DNA from: Euryodendron excelsum
Taxonomy: Eukaryota > Streptophyta > Magnoliopsida > Ericales > Pentaphylacaceae
DNA: 64,000 bases
NCBI GenBank assembly: GCA_033060915.1
Contig: CM065381.1
Coordinates: 5,326,501-5,390,500, forward strand
Reading direction: 5' to 3'
A program made the position numbers and the translations under genes. Under the pieces are notes generated by a model. The model was given only the letters and a program-made list of their open reading frames with translations, made no database searches and was not told the DNA's origin. Positions 11,380 through 25,000 of the stretch are shown piece by piece. Position 1 is the first letter of the stretch. Each line of letters starts with the position of its first letter.

Positions 11380-14300
11380 CAACACTGTGAGATCTTGATG
11401 ATTTAGAAAATTAGTAAGATCTCTGATCTTCAGCTATATATGCTTGTATTTGAAAGAGTCAGCAAACTAATAGAACATTGCCAGGTTACCTTTGCCAGCG
11501 TGAATGCTTGAGAAGTTGTTAAAAGGGTAATACTGAGATATAATTTCTGCCAATTAGCTTATCTTCACAAAAATTTGGTACTCCTTAATATTTCCCCTAC
11601 ATTTATTAGGTAAATGAATTTATTTTTGTGGTGTCACTATATAAGCAAATAGTTACTACATTTTAAAATGACAATGATTTCGTGTGGTATAGATTGTACG
11701 ACTTTCTAGTGCTAAAATTACTAAAATTTTGTTCTTCAATCACTCTAACTGTTAACATTAACTGCAAAATATAAGTGTTAAAATTGTATAAAATATTTGC
11801 ACATGCTTGCCTCGTAATGTTTAAAAAATAATAATTTAAGATGACTAAAGAACATTACAAAGCAAAAAGATATAGCTACTTAATTGAAACAAAGCCTTCG
11901 GTATCGTGAGTTTGAAATATAAAAATAATTTATATGTAAAAAGAGTAAAATTACATACATTTGACCCTCTCAAAATCTTGTAATAATCAAAGAGAATTGT
12001 GTTTCTTTTTTTATTTTTTTAAACTCGAAGTCAAAGAGAATGAGAACAATAAAAATGCAAACTTGATAACGTGCCTTCCGAAAAATTCACCTAAAAAATC
12101 GCATGATGAGTTCGTTAGTGTCCTTAATTAGGCCCCAAATATTATGACACATTAATAAAGAAGGATATACTAAAAATTTCTCCAATCAGTTCTACGCCTT
12201 CTTCTAACTAATAAATTGGAAAAGTGAGAAGATTAAAATAAAAAAATATTTATTTTTGTAAGTATTTGATTATTACTTAAACAATACAAAATATTAATGC
12301 AAATGATAATATTTTCCTTTTGTAGCACAACTTTAATTTGGTGATGACCAATTGTGTATCAATTTGTAAAGGTAGGCTCTGCTTGGAATTGGCACTTTCA
12401 GTGAAAAAAAAATATATGTAAAAAAAGTAAATAAAAATACATTTTTGTTTTTCCTTTGTTTTTTCTATAAGAAAATTCAAGTTTCAAACAAAGCGTTAAA
12501 TTTGGCATGTTAGCTATTTTAACTAGCCAAATGTTTAAAATTTATCTTCAACAGGTTAACTATTCCGCTAGCTAAAATAGCTAACAACCTTTTGATTCTT
12601 CAAATATAGAAAACAACTATTCAATTCTCTAAATTTTAAATAATAGTTTATTTCTCAATTTTTCTCTTTCTCTCTCCTCCTTTTTTCTCTTTTCTTGGAG
12701 TGCGTGTCAAAAAGTAAAATAATTTATGAAATAGCTAGTCAAAATAAAGAGCATTGTTGAAGAATATATTAAAAAGTTGCTAATTAAAATAGAGATTATA
12801 ATTTTTTAATATATTTTAGCTAGCTATTTTAGCTAATAGTGTTGAAGATGCTCTAAGTGACAACTTCAGGGTTTGGATCTTCTTCATTTAGAATGAAAAA
12901 TGGAGAAACCACTTAAATGATCCCAATCGCAAGTGTCAAGTTGGGTAAAATCCCATTCTAATAAGGGTTAAGCTCGCTTGAATTAGTTTGTTTCAATGGC
13001 TTTGTTAATTTTTTTACTAGTTTTAGTTTTCATTAAAAAAAGTCAAATGTCTAAACTAAAATCAATAAAAAAAATAAAATCAAAATTTGGTTCAAAACAA
13101 TTAAGAAATCAACTAATTAATAAAGTCATTGAAAAAATTAATCCAAACGACCCTTTAGTTTTTAGTAACAAAACAATAATACTGCATTTGGAACTCAAAT
13201 TTATCAAAGAAAAAGAAAAAAAATAATGGAAAAGAGACCAAATGAAAGAGGAATTATGTTATTTCTTTTTTTTTTTTATATTTTTATTTTATATCACCAA
13301 ATTTTTAATCAACACACAACGTAAATGACCTAGATCTCAAGTGTCTTGTGATATAAAACGTGAGTCCCACACAAAATTTCCGCTACCATACTTCGATTCT
13401 CGCTCTAAGGTCGTACGCTAAATTAGTTTACTCAAGTTCACTTGTGTTCGCGTTAACTCATTAAAAATTTATTTGTTATCGGTTTAAATATATTTTTGAA
13501 TTTAACTTGATAAACAAATATGCAATAAAGAACAACAAAAAGAAAAAAACGACCATTCAAACTCGACTGGCTCAAAAGTTAAGCCAGTTAAAATTAAACA
13601 ACTCACTTGTTAGATTGATTCGGCTCGCCGCTAATCACATCACATCCGAGAAATTGGAACAAATTTTTAGTAGTAAGATAGTGTAAATTATTGTCACTAA
13701 ATCTAAGCGTTACAACTATGTAGAATCCACTAAATACATATAAGATAAAAATGGTTTCGTAAATAATATCTTAAAAACAAAAATGTTATCTTGAGTGAAC
13801 ATTAGTCGAATTAGACGGATTTGGATTATCTCCATTTCATGATTTAGATTGGAGATTTTCATTCTATTGATTGAGGTGTTGACACGCTATCTAACATAAA
13901 AACGAAGAGTTCAGATGAGTCGACTTAAAATTTATTTAAAAATAAATGATTTTATAGCTAAAAATAAATGATTTTAGTAAGAAATATGATAAGATTACAT
14001 CTAGTCCATTAATTATGGAATGTAGATTTCTATTTCAAATTATAAAATGGAAAGAATCCAAATTCGAACCAGACCTACACTAAAAATAATTCTCATCGGG
14101 ACTAAAACTAAATCTCAACCTTGTCAAAAAATAAAAATTACATGCCTAAACCTTCCTATTTAATCCAAAACTTTTAATAAATATTTGTTTTCTCTAAAAA
14201 TAATATTAGATATCACAAAATCTAATTACATTGATATATTAAAATATATGAATATATTTTTCTATATATCTTTCGAGCTAGATCAAATTTTAACAAAATT

Positions 14301-14900
14301 GTTAAGTTTACTTATTAATATAATCGGGCTTGAAAATTTAATTTTTACATTTATAAATAGTGGACGAACTTTGACGATTACTCAGCGCTTCTGGAACACC
14401 GACTCAGCTCCTTAACTCACATGACAGATGGGTCCCCACATGTTTGCCGGGGCCACCACAATGCGAGTGGTGGAACAAACAAGGTACTGAATAATTTTTA
14501 CTAGACTGTTACCTGTTGTTTGAAAAAATTCAATTCAATTATCAATGCAATTCAATTTACAGAAAATTGTCCCGCCTTGATTTTCATCGGTTCAGTAAAA
14601 ATCCCACTTACGTGTCTATTAACGGGGACGCTTCTTTCACGCATGCGGAGCACTTGTCCGAATCGGACAGAACCTTCAATTAAATACAATCTCATCTCCC
14701 AACTGTTCTACACCACTGAGCAAATCAACCCAATCACAAGACTCCACGTCACTATATTATTCTGTTTTGGATACGTGGCTTAATACAATTGGATCAGTCA
14801 ATGTATCGGTGGTGGTGCTTCTTTCGCAGTTAATAAGAACTCCCTTGACCACACGCTGCGTGACGTACCTGAACATTGACAAGAAAGCATCAATCTCGAC
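11380..14900. other. Intergenic region upstream of two divergent genes
   Basis: It separates RCI2 copy 2 (minus) from the zinc-finger gene (plus), and the promoters of both should lie here. No gene is supported. Contents are AT-rich sequence, pyrimidine tracts near 12660, a MITE at 13818-14066 and a short gene-proximal region from about 14400 that is less AT-rich. Confidence 0.6.
13818..14066. repeat. MITE family B, copy 1
   Basis: The ends GATTTGGATTATCTCCATTT and AAAATGGAAAGAATCCAAAT are imperfect inverted repeats of about 40 bp. The interior shares the ordered words ATTGATTGAGGTGTTGACACG, AGTTCAGATGAG and TTATTTAAAAATAAATGATTTT with the element at 63121-63401. There is no coding capacity. 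Confidence 0.75.
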
Positions 14901-14910
14901 TCCGTGTGTT

Positions 14911-14930
14911 CACGCGCCACACGGCGCGTG
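14911..14930. promoter_or_regulatory. Palindromic CGCG-box pair in the zinc-finger gene promoter
   Basis: A perfect 8-bp inverted repeat, CACGCGCC-ACAC-GGCGCGTG, lies about 65 bp upstream of a TATATGA (14979-14985). Each arm contains a CGCG box (ACGCGC, GCGCGT) of the type bound by CAMTA calmodulin-binding factors. Binding is an inference from motif identity only. TGACGT motifs occur nearby at about 14860. Confidence 0.45.
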
Positions 14931-14977
14931 AGTCACACCACACATCAGCCCTTCGTCCCCAAGCCCTTTTTCTCTCC

Positions 14978-15042
14978 ACTATATGAACAGTCAAAGCTCT
15001 AAAACCATCACGTTCAAACACTCTCTCTCTCTTTCTCTCCCT
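14978..15042 (+). promoter_or_regulatory. Core promoter and CT-rich leader of the zinc-finger gene
   Basis: A TATA-like CTATATGAAC at 14978-14987 is followed about 35-60 bp later by a CT-rich tract (15021-15040), and the ATG comes at 15065. Spacing fits a plant core promoter with initiation around 15010. No transcript data are available. Confidence 0.5.
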
Positions 15043-15064
15043 ACATATCTATAGTTTGTAAGGT

Positions 15065-15951
15065 ATGGAATTCAAGTTTCGAGCCATTGACGAGCAAGCT
15101 TCGACTTATCTCTCTCCTCCGAGTAGTATCAGTTACAGTTACTTCACCGAACAAGCACTGAGAGGTCCGTACAAAAATCCTCAATTCTTCACTTCTCTGA
15201 GAAAATCGGCGACCTGAAAAGAAAATTCTACTCTTGCATGCACAGATACACACACGAATTCTTGTATATACGTATATGTATAGGTAAAGGTTAGGGAAAA
15301 AGATAAGAATGTTGAGGAAAAACTGACCTTGTACATAGCAGGCTCACTGGGTAGATAATTTTGTTTTTAAATTTTTTCTTTTGCTTTCCTGCATTTTCTC
15401 TGCGTTCAAGCAGAGTGTGAATGTTGAACTTTGGTTTGATTTGACGATTTTTTTCCGTTGTCTTCTTTCGCTGATAATCATAGTCTCAGCGGGCTATCCG
15501 GGCCCTGATTTCGGACGCCCAGCGGAGTTCTTTCGAAACCCTAGCGATGTGCGAGAAGCGATTCAGCGGGAGCTCGAGAAAGAGCGTATCAGAGAAGAGA
15601 TTATTGCGGCCGAGATTGTGCGGAAGCGGATGCTGGAACAGGAAGTGAGGAGGGAGATGTGGTTGGAGAGAGAGATGGCGTTGCGCAAAGCCGAGGGTTT
15701 CTCGCTTTTCTCGGGGTCGGCTGCGGCATCGGCAATGCGGTTCGAGCCAAGACTGGCGCTTTTGCATCAGTCTGAAGGTAGATCGCTCGAGGAGAGACTG
15801 GCATTGTCGCTGGAGGAAAGGCTGGGATATCAAGCTCGCCGTGGTATTGGGGGCTTGGAGGCGTTGCACTTCCAGCGCAATGCGGAACCTAAGATTACCG
15901 AGGTCAAACCTCCTGCAGAGGTTAGCAAAGAGAAAGTCATTTTCCTGGTCA

Positions 15952-16003
<52 letters not shown>

Positions 16004-19000
16004 GCATACTGTCCATATACATGTGTGTGTGTGTGTGTAATTGTTATATTAATTTTTTTCTTTCTTTGGTGTCCAACTTGTGATGAAATTTGACCCTAAA
16101 GTTGAATTTATCACTGAAATTTGTTTAAAGTTCTTTCCTTCCTTGGTGGTGGCCTGCCACTTTGATGATTTCTATCTTTTTGGCCCCGAAGTGGAAATTT
16201 TTACAATGATCGTTTATTTCCGTTTCTTACTGGTGTTCTGTTTATGAGATTGGTTGGATTTTGAGATATAATTTCTATAACTAGGTCCTGAAGTATGTTT
16301 TTGTCTCACTATATATTTTTTTTCTTCTCACTGATACTGTCCTATTCTCTTAATAGTTTTCTGATAGTGGTGAAATTATTTATTAGATTTGGGATTTATG
16401 ACCGTCTGGGGTAACAGTATTTTTCTTTGCGTTGGCTCACTTCATTTGTTATTGCCTTCAATTGTTTTTTAATCTTTTTAATTTATTGTGAAATCTCTAG
16501 ATTGTCGTCTGTCAGTCTTAATATCATTTTGAGTACAATGTGCACTAGGAGGTGCCACATTATCGTCATTTTATTGACATTTAGATATATGTTTTCTTTA
16601 GCATATATCAGAAACCGTCAAAATATCTGTGTCATCCCGTTGGGAGGAACAATTAGTTTGGTCTTTTTTTTTCTAGGTATCCTGTAGTGAGGATAGGAGA
16701 AGGGAAGTGGAGAAGACGTAACAAGGAACTTCGTACTCTCCTTTAGTTAGCTTTAGCTAATGGTCTTATATTTTCTTTACTTGAAGATGCATGTCAAAGT
16801 GGCAAAGGGAATGGAAAACTGTCAGTATGATTTTCTTGGACAGGGTTTGGAAGTACCTTTAATAGGGGACACTGCTATGTTCCTGATAGGTAGAGTTGAC
16901 TAGTGAAAAAGGATTAATATATATGATGTCTTTGAAATAAGGATTTTGTTGAGTTCTTGAAGGTTTGGAGGAGTGTTGAAGCTGTTATTTGGTGGAATGG
17001 AGTCAGAGGGTTCTGTAACGAAGGTAATGGAATGCTTGAGTTTAGGGGATATGGGTTCACAGAATAAAGCTTTTGTGTCCAAATTGCTTTAGGAATTTCC
17101 TGGGAACTATTTGGTCTAAGGCACAAGGTCTGCTCTACTAGGTTTTGAGCTCAAGATAGTAGAGAGGATTCTAATTACCCACCAGACAAACTCATTTGAC
17201 GAACTTTAGAGTTTGTTAGCAAATGTTAGCCTCTTGTTGAAAATCTCCAATCTCATACAAAATTTGTAATTAGGCCAGTTTTTTTGGTGAGGCTTTAACT
17301 CAATTCCATGGATGGAATTCTTTGCTTTTCTTGTCTTCCTTGGTTTCTATATATAAAGCTCATACATCTTTAACGTAGGTTAAATCCTTACTTGGTGAGA
17401 TTTCTTGTTATATTTTTTTTTTGGGGGGGGGGGGGGGGAAGCCTTAGTGTCATTATCCACTTCGGAGTATTCGCTTTAGCCTCATTTTGCAAATGGACTT
17501 TCAAGTTGTTCAGTGTTCTTAAAAAGATTTTCATCCTTCCTCTTGAGATTCCAAGAGAAGGGGAATCTTTACCATGTGGTTTTAAATTGTGGTCAACTTG
17601 GTGCATGGCAATAGCTCATAGCATCAGGGCCAACTATAATAAGAGGTCTACCTAAAAAGCACTTATATGTACACAAGAAACGGATACCACGCTATACAAA
17701 CCCAAACATGGTAATTTTTAAAGATTAGTACTCAACACGGCAGCAACAGGGTAACAAATATATATATATATATATATTTTATATAACCGTGAAAATATAA
17801 CAAATTTGTTTTTTTGTATTACAAATATATTTGTATTTTATTATATCAATATAATAACCTGTATGGGGTAGCACAATAAAATGGAAGCAGATCGTGGGAT
17901 GAACTGTAAAGTTGGACATCATAGGTTTGAGTCATATCTGGCACGTCTCAGTCTTAATTGATACTTATGGTGTGCGGGCGATTGCAAATTTCCAACCCTC
18001 CAGGTTTTGGGCCAATATGGCCCTGCCCTTTCCTCGTCATAACAAAATCTAAATAGTGAGAAATAATTTTGCATTGTATATTTTGAAAAAGTTCTATTCG
18101 CAAATGAATTGGAAAAAACTAATGCTATACAAGTAGAATTTTCATACAAAATGTTGTGCTTGTTTGTGATCCTTCCATTTCCAATCAAAACAATCACAAT
18201 TTGGCGCATAATTTCAAAAACATCACTATCACATCATTATGGTGGGGCTTTCTATATAAAAATTATGTAAGAATAGAATTTTACCATTAGAAAATTTAGG
18301 TTTTAATGGTATAAATTCGCATTGGTTCTCAAGTTATTTTCTTGAAAATTGTATGAATTTCATTTGTGTTTAAGTGATGGACATTGGTCTCCCAAGTACG
18401 TAAAGTATATTTGTTTTAAACATGTCAAGGAGTGTCCAACGAGTGTTGGTGTCTGACGTGTGTTTGTCATGAACATGACAACTTCTTAGGAGTGTCTGCG
18501 CTTCTTAGAGGCTTACTATCTCACATGCCACATTGGCTTCAATATTGTACAAGCTTCAGTGCCCTATGTTCCAGGGTTAGACTTTGAATGAAAATTTTCT
18601 TTTTTGAAGTCAAGTTCAGTACCATTCATTGTAACCTTTTGATATAAAATAAACAAATCTTTATTAGAACAAATTTGATTATGAAGAACCAAGAGTTGTT
18701 CTCAGAAGTTGGAGCAAAGCTTCCCAAGGTAGAAAAACAAAGGGGTTTGAGTCGGTAGACTTTTTCCACTTAACATACATATGTTACATCTTTCCATTAT
18801 TTTGCTTGGTTTAGTTTATATTGTTCGGTCTTTATTTACCTGCTTCAAGGTTCAAAAATGAAGAGTACCTGGTATAATTTGAATTTGCATTCCTAGAAGA
18901 TAAGCCTAAGCATTCAGGTTCAATTTTTTTTTTTTTTTCTTTTAGGTTTGGGGGATTGTTCGAGTTTGAGCTTACCTTCCCAAAAGAAAGGGATGGGTTG

Positions 19001-22000
19001 AGCCTCAACTAAATAGCATGGACACTTTGGAGAGGAGTCATGTCCGTGCTGGACATGTGTCAGACACCGTCACTTCTTGGTCACTCCTAAAAACGTGTCT
19101 GACACTTTTTGCCGATATCCTAATTGTAAAACAAAATTTCCTAATTTTGGAAACTCTTACAGTACATAATATGCATGGTCAACAAAAAATAAAATGAATA
19201 TGCATTACCAACGTAAAATAAAATAAAGTAGACAATGAACAAGCTCTAACATAGGAAAAGATCATAAGAATGAAAATAAAAAATTTATTAAGAGAGCAAA
19301 TAGTAAGACTATGCAATATATACATATCATTTGTAGGGCTTCATTTTCCACAATTTTCAATTTTAAGAAAAATAAATACAAATAGCAAACTAAACTTAAT
19401 ATATTATTTTTTACACTATGCATTATATATGTATAGCTATATTACAATGTGGCTTGATCCTTTTTGTGTCCTTTCATAGCTTTTTAAAATTTCCCATGTT
19501 TGTTTGTCCGTATTGTGTCTTGTTTCTTTCCTTGTCTATGCTACAATAGAGCCTTGATGATCTGATTGTTTCCTCTCTTATTTTTGTCATCCACATGCCT
19601 GTTAAACCTAAGTGGTTAAAGATGGTGGTAATAAGTAAAACAATTACTAACAGAAACCTGATTGTTAGTGTCCACTTTTTGGTTTGTCTTGTCAAAGACA
19701 AAAAAGAAATTCTTTGTTCTTTGAGTTTGAAAATCAGAGGAATAGTTCACAAGAATCTAGGCTTGTGAAGGGAAAAGGTAAATATTTTGGGTGTAGGTGT
19801 TTCTTTTAAAGTGATGCTCTTATTGATATGTTTCAAATTACAAGGCCTTCTACCCATGCATAGGGTGGCCCCTCTACTTGTGGACCAGCAAGTTAAAAGT
19901 CAGCCGTGAAGGGCCATCATAGTCATTGATTTGGGAGATTATTTGTTTAGATCACCAAACCTATAATGGTTCATGACAACCTTTGGAGTGTCATGTTAGT
20001 GATCTTGTCACAAAATAATCTCAATGAATGGCTTTGCTGATCCTTAGGTTCTGATTTTCAGTTGAGGGTTTAACTGGAGCGGGTTACCTTTTATATGTGC
20101 AGTGGGAGTGGATATTTGGTTAGTGTTGTGACACGATTCATGTTGGTCATAATGAGTGTCTTCTGATTGTCTGATAGTCATGTGCAATTCGAGGTGAATA
20201 TTATTGCTAAGAATTCAATCTATTCCAACAAAATGAATTTCAAAATTTGTAACTGTCATTGTTTACTTATTAAAGAAAGAAGTAAGAGCCATTGCTATTA
20301 ATTTTGAGTTCATCAACATTTGCATTGAGAACATGATTCACAAAATGAACATAATTTTCCTTATTTTACTCAATCATAAGCTACATATTTCACAACCTTG
20401 TAAAAAATATTCAGAAGTATCATGTACCACCTTAACTTGGTCGATCTTTCTTTCTATTAAAGATTTTGCGGAAGCAAATGAGTTAGAATGTAAAAACAGA
20501 ATTATCACAAAAAACCGCCTCTTAATGAAAAATATCTTTCAAATAGTTAGTTGGCCTTAATCACAATGTTGGCAATCTGCTCCATTCATTTTTCTGATGC
20601 TCCACAATTCGACCTAACTTCTTGTTGGTTTATGGCAGCTTTTGCCTTAAAGCACATAGAGAAAACTTGAGCACTTCTTTCAATAGTTTGGATCGTAAAT
20701 AATTTGGGAAGTAGAATCCTTCTGACAAGAACCGTGATACATTCGACATTGCATTTAGAGTTTCGCATGCAAGCATATTATTCCAAAATTTCCACCTGTT
20801 TTTGTAGATTGAGAAAAGCAAATGAAAATAGTTGAGTATAGTTAGAAATTTTATTGTTTCAGTGAAATAACACTTACAGTTAGTATAACTTTGAACTGTA
20901 TATTTTGATAGTATTTAATATTGAAATTGTGTGGGGTAAATTAGAAAGAAAACAAAGGATTTCTTATAGGAAAGGATTTAGAACTATGATTCAAATATGA
21001 GGTTATGATTCATAAGATTCTCATTGTAAATTGTTAGATTTTTACAATTATGATTTGAGGATCATAGTTGTCAAAATCTTATGATTTACAAGATGAATCT
21101 TACGGTTCAATTTGAATCATTTCCAAATCTATTGGAATCCTAGGTATGCATCCTTTTTGACAGAATTCCTATGATTTTCTTTTGAATTTATGATGCGCAA
21201 TTTGAAGCTTAAGTCCTCTCAAATCCTACAGTTTTACTTGAAAACTAAGTTTTTGTTTGGCCCACCTGTGGGTCCACACCATTCACATAATGAAACTCAA
21301 ACTCTATTTATAGTTGATTAACCCCTTAAAGAGGGTTTCAATGCTGTGATCAGATGATTAACCAGTAACCACCACTTGCAATGCCCAATAATGACTGACC
21401 AATATCTCCACAAACTATCTTAGTAACTACGGTTTTGTCACCAACATGCTTACATACTTTACGTGAATTATTCTAACTTTGTCAAGTTACTTGTGTCGAA
21501 CATTTGACACTTGGGTTAGGGTATAGAAACATACAAAAGATTCATCTTTGGAAGAAACTATTCAGTACAACTGGTGTACCACTTCATTTTGCTGATTTGG
21601 CATAACAAGCCAATGAAATTAAGTATTGTTACATTCATTATAAGCCAGAACAAGTATGTAAAAAATATGAAATTTAGCTGTGTAATGGTGTCCTTCAGCA
21701 TGAGAATTGATGAATCTGACACGTAAAACACCTTCCCACACCCAACACCTGTACCTCAGTCCTTGTAACATAGGTTACAGACTCCCTGCTAAAACCATCT
21801 TGTAAATTCTTGAACATAGTTGCTCCCCTTTATGTGGACTGTTTTCGTAGAGGACTGACATTGGTACTTGGTTTGTGGATGGTTTGATTGTATGTTTGAG
21901 TTGGCTTCCAATTATTGTGTGATAGTGAAGGTGACATGAGTGGCTTTCTTAGGGATTTGGTTGAGGTGGTGAATTTAATGTGAGATAATGGATGAATGGC

Positions 22001-25000
22001 ATGGTGGTGTGAAGTTTATGGAAAAGAAGGTAGATAATTCCTATAAAATTATTTAAATATTAGATCGAATTCTTCACACGGAAAACATGGTGATCAAAAC
22101 CCTTGCAAATGCTTAGCCTATCTTCAGACCATGTAAAACACATGGAAATCTTAATTTTTAACACTGCTAGTCATTCCATTGCAGCAGTTTTTGTACCATA
22201 AGCTCTTTCTTTTTTGTGTTTTTGCTCCTTTGGTAATTTTTGCCTCCTGCTCATTTCTCAGTGGAGCTTATATCCCAAACACAAACTTGTCCATTTTCAT
22301 CATAGTCAGGGGGAGTCTCTTCTAAGTTTTCCTCTGAGCTGTCCCCTCAACCTTGTTATTTTCTTGATTGTTTGAACCTTTTGGACTATTAGACTACATG
22401 AAGCAATTGATATAATTCAAATAACAATTGATCTAATTAAGGGGTAGTAAATACATTTTGCCTCTCTATGGTTTTTCCCAAAAGCACATGACCTTTCTTT
22501 CTCTCCATAATGTTTGTAGAACATTAATCAATTGGACCAAACAATAAACCCACTTTGTCTTTCTAAATCTGTCACTTGCTCTATATTCCTAAACTGTTAA
22601 TCAATTTTCTCTGTTATTCTTTTGCTTTGCCTTCACATATATAGATACATAAATATACAAATCTATTATACCAACACTAAACCCCCCCGCCATAGTGCCG
22701 TAGCCACCACATGAAACCTGTAATTCATCACTTTGGAACTGTATCAAGATTTGTCACAGTTATTATTTAATAAGCCAAACTCCCGTCTCTCTCTCTCTCT
22801 ATATATATACACATGTATATATATACATACATATATGTTGATATAGAATGTATAGACATAAATATATCCTTAGATACTTGAAACTTAATGGTCTGCTTAG
22901 TTATCTGAATCTAGCATTGGTCAGAATTAAAGAACAAACCTCTTTTTGTAATTCAATCAGTATGATATTATAACAGTCGAAATTTTTTTGAAAAATCACT
23001 TACTGGGCTAAAACTATCTCCTGGGATTTGCAGGTTTCTGATGTACCATCAGAAAGCTCTAGCTCTCTCTCTCTCTCAGCCTTGGTGTAGAGAAATTGTT
23101 CCATTTTGTCCTATATTTCATATCTCAATTGAATTTCAAACATTTAGATAATGGTCTGCGAAAGTCTTATTTTCCTGTAAAATTGGTGAATTGAATTTTC
23201 AGGGATTGGTCAGCTACTACTTCCACTATCTCCATATCATTGTAGCTCCAAACACTTATCATTTTCGCTTGGAATAACCATAACCAATATGGCATAACAA
23301 GCCTCGACAATCTCCAGCATTCCCCCTTTAAAATTTGAAACATGAAGCGCAGACATCCTAATTGCTGCCACTGCACCCGAGTTGGTAGACCCACCACTAC
23401 TTGCAGCCCCAAGTGCCAAATCAGGCCTCAAAATCCTACTCCCTTGGTTCTTATCTCTAATACATCAATGGTAACAGTTAGAACTAACTTTCAACTATTG
23501 GATCAACTTCATTTCTGTTTATTCTCAAAGGACTATGGGTTTATACTATTACATACATTTGTATATAATGGGTTTGCAAACTAAGAGAGATGGTGTTATG
23601 GCCCTACATAGGAAGAGTGGAATAACAAAAACAATTGAGAAAAGAGTAAGGGTAATTTAAACATTTCATAATAACTGTTAGCACGTTAGATATTGCAATT
23701 CACTCAAAATCACAAAGGAGTCATGTGTTAACTTTGAACCATAAGGGTCCATGTGTTGTTTGGCCAAACCACAAGGAGGTAAAATATAATTAGCCCTGTA
23801 ATTGAAATATATATCTTTTGTGTTTGTACTTGTGGAAAAGAAGAGGATTTGGTGTAGCAGAGGAATTGGATCTTTGCAGCACGATGATTGTCTATGGCAA
23901 TGGGGTGGAGTTGTGGAGGATTTGCTTGCAAGAAGTGGCATTTTCTCTTGGGCAATAAAGGTGTGCACTTTGTGTTAAGGAATCTTGAATTTATTGGGGT
24001 GTGAATGTGAAAGTATGCCTTCTGTTAGCTCCACTTGTCTAGTATGAATATAAATACAAATTAGGGAGGTTGGTTGGTGTAATTTTAGAAATCATATGGG
24101 AGTCTCTATAACTAAGCCCGACCTTACTGACTATTTATTATTGCTATAGAAATTATAAAATAAATGTAGGTACATGCATCTGGCTTCCCGCGGATGCACC
24201 ACGTCACCTCTCTCTCTAAAGAGCCTGGTGTGACGTGTCAGCCTCATGAGGTGACACGTGGACCAGCAAAGATATCTCCACGAGCTTCCCCTCTAGGGTC
24301 GAGCCTTGACAGTCAAGAATGGCAAGTGCGATGCCTCATCCTCAAGCTTAAGCATTAGGGACCTATGCCCATGATCATGCTTGAGGAACTTTGCCAAGGA
24401 CATCTCTCCTCGTGCACTCTCCCTTCCATCGATGGCTCCCGTGCTCAGTACCTCCTGTCTTGGCCATGGAAACCCTCCCTCAAGCATGTTTTTCTCGAGC
24501 CTCTCTCCATTTCTCCATTACTTGAAAGACCATCCACAGAGTAGCTTAGTCACATATGTGGGCTTTGGACAGCTCTGAAAATGGGTCAGACATTATCCCT
24601 ACAAATATTAGGTTCAATGAACATCAATTTTGCCTTGGCTTCTCGTGGCACTTCCCATGCTATTTTAAAATTGCATGGCAACGAGCAAATTTTTTTATTT
24701 TACTTCATTTTTTTCATGTTCTCTTTAATTCAAGGATTGTCCTCCTTGGATTTATTTTTTAGAAGTGTTTTTGTTTTCCTGGCTCTATTCTTATACTGAT
24801 CTGATTGTTTCACCTTGGTTCATCTTTGTTTTTATTGGTACAAGAATTTCTCAACAAAAATTGGAAGTATGCTTATACATATATATAGTGCTTCCATTAC
24901 AAAATTCACCTTAATATTTGCTCAAAGTGCTTGGAGGTGTGAACTTAGTGGAGTAATTCATTACAAATTATATAAGGACATACTACATGGACTATGGACT

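Noticed and set aside
15486..16022. 178-codon open frame on the minus strand
   Set aside because: It is the antisense of zinc-finger exon 2 and its adjoining microsatellite; codon pattern and similarity favour the plus strand.
23678..23968. 96-codon minus-strand frame beside the ethylene-receptor fragment
   Set aside because: Its translation shows no receptor motifs and no recognised family; it is not evidence that the fragment extends that way.
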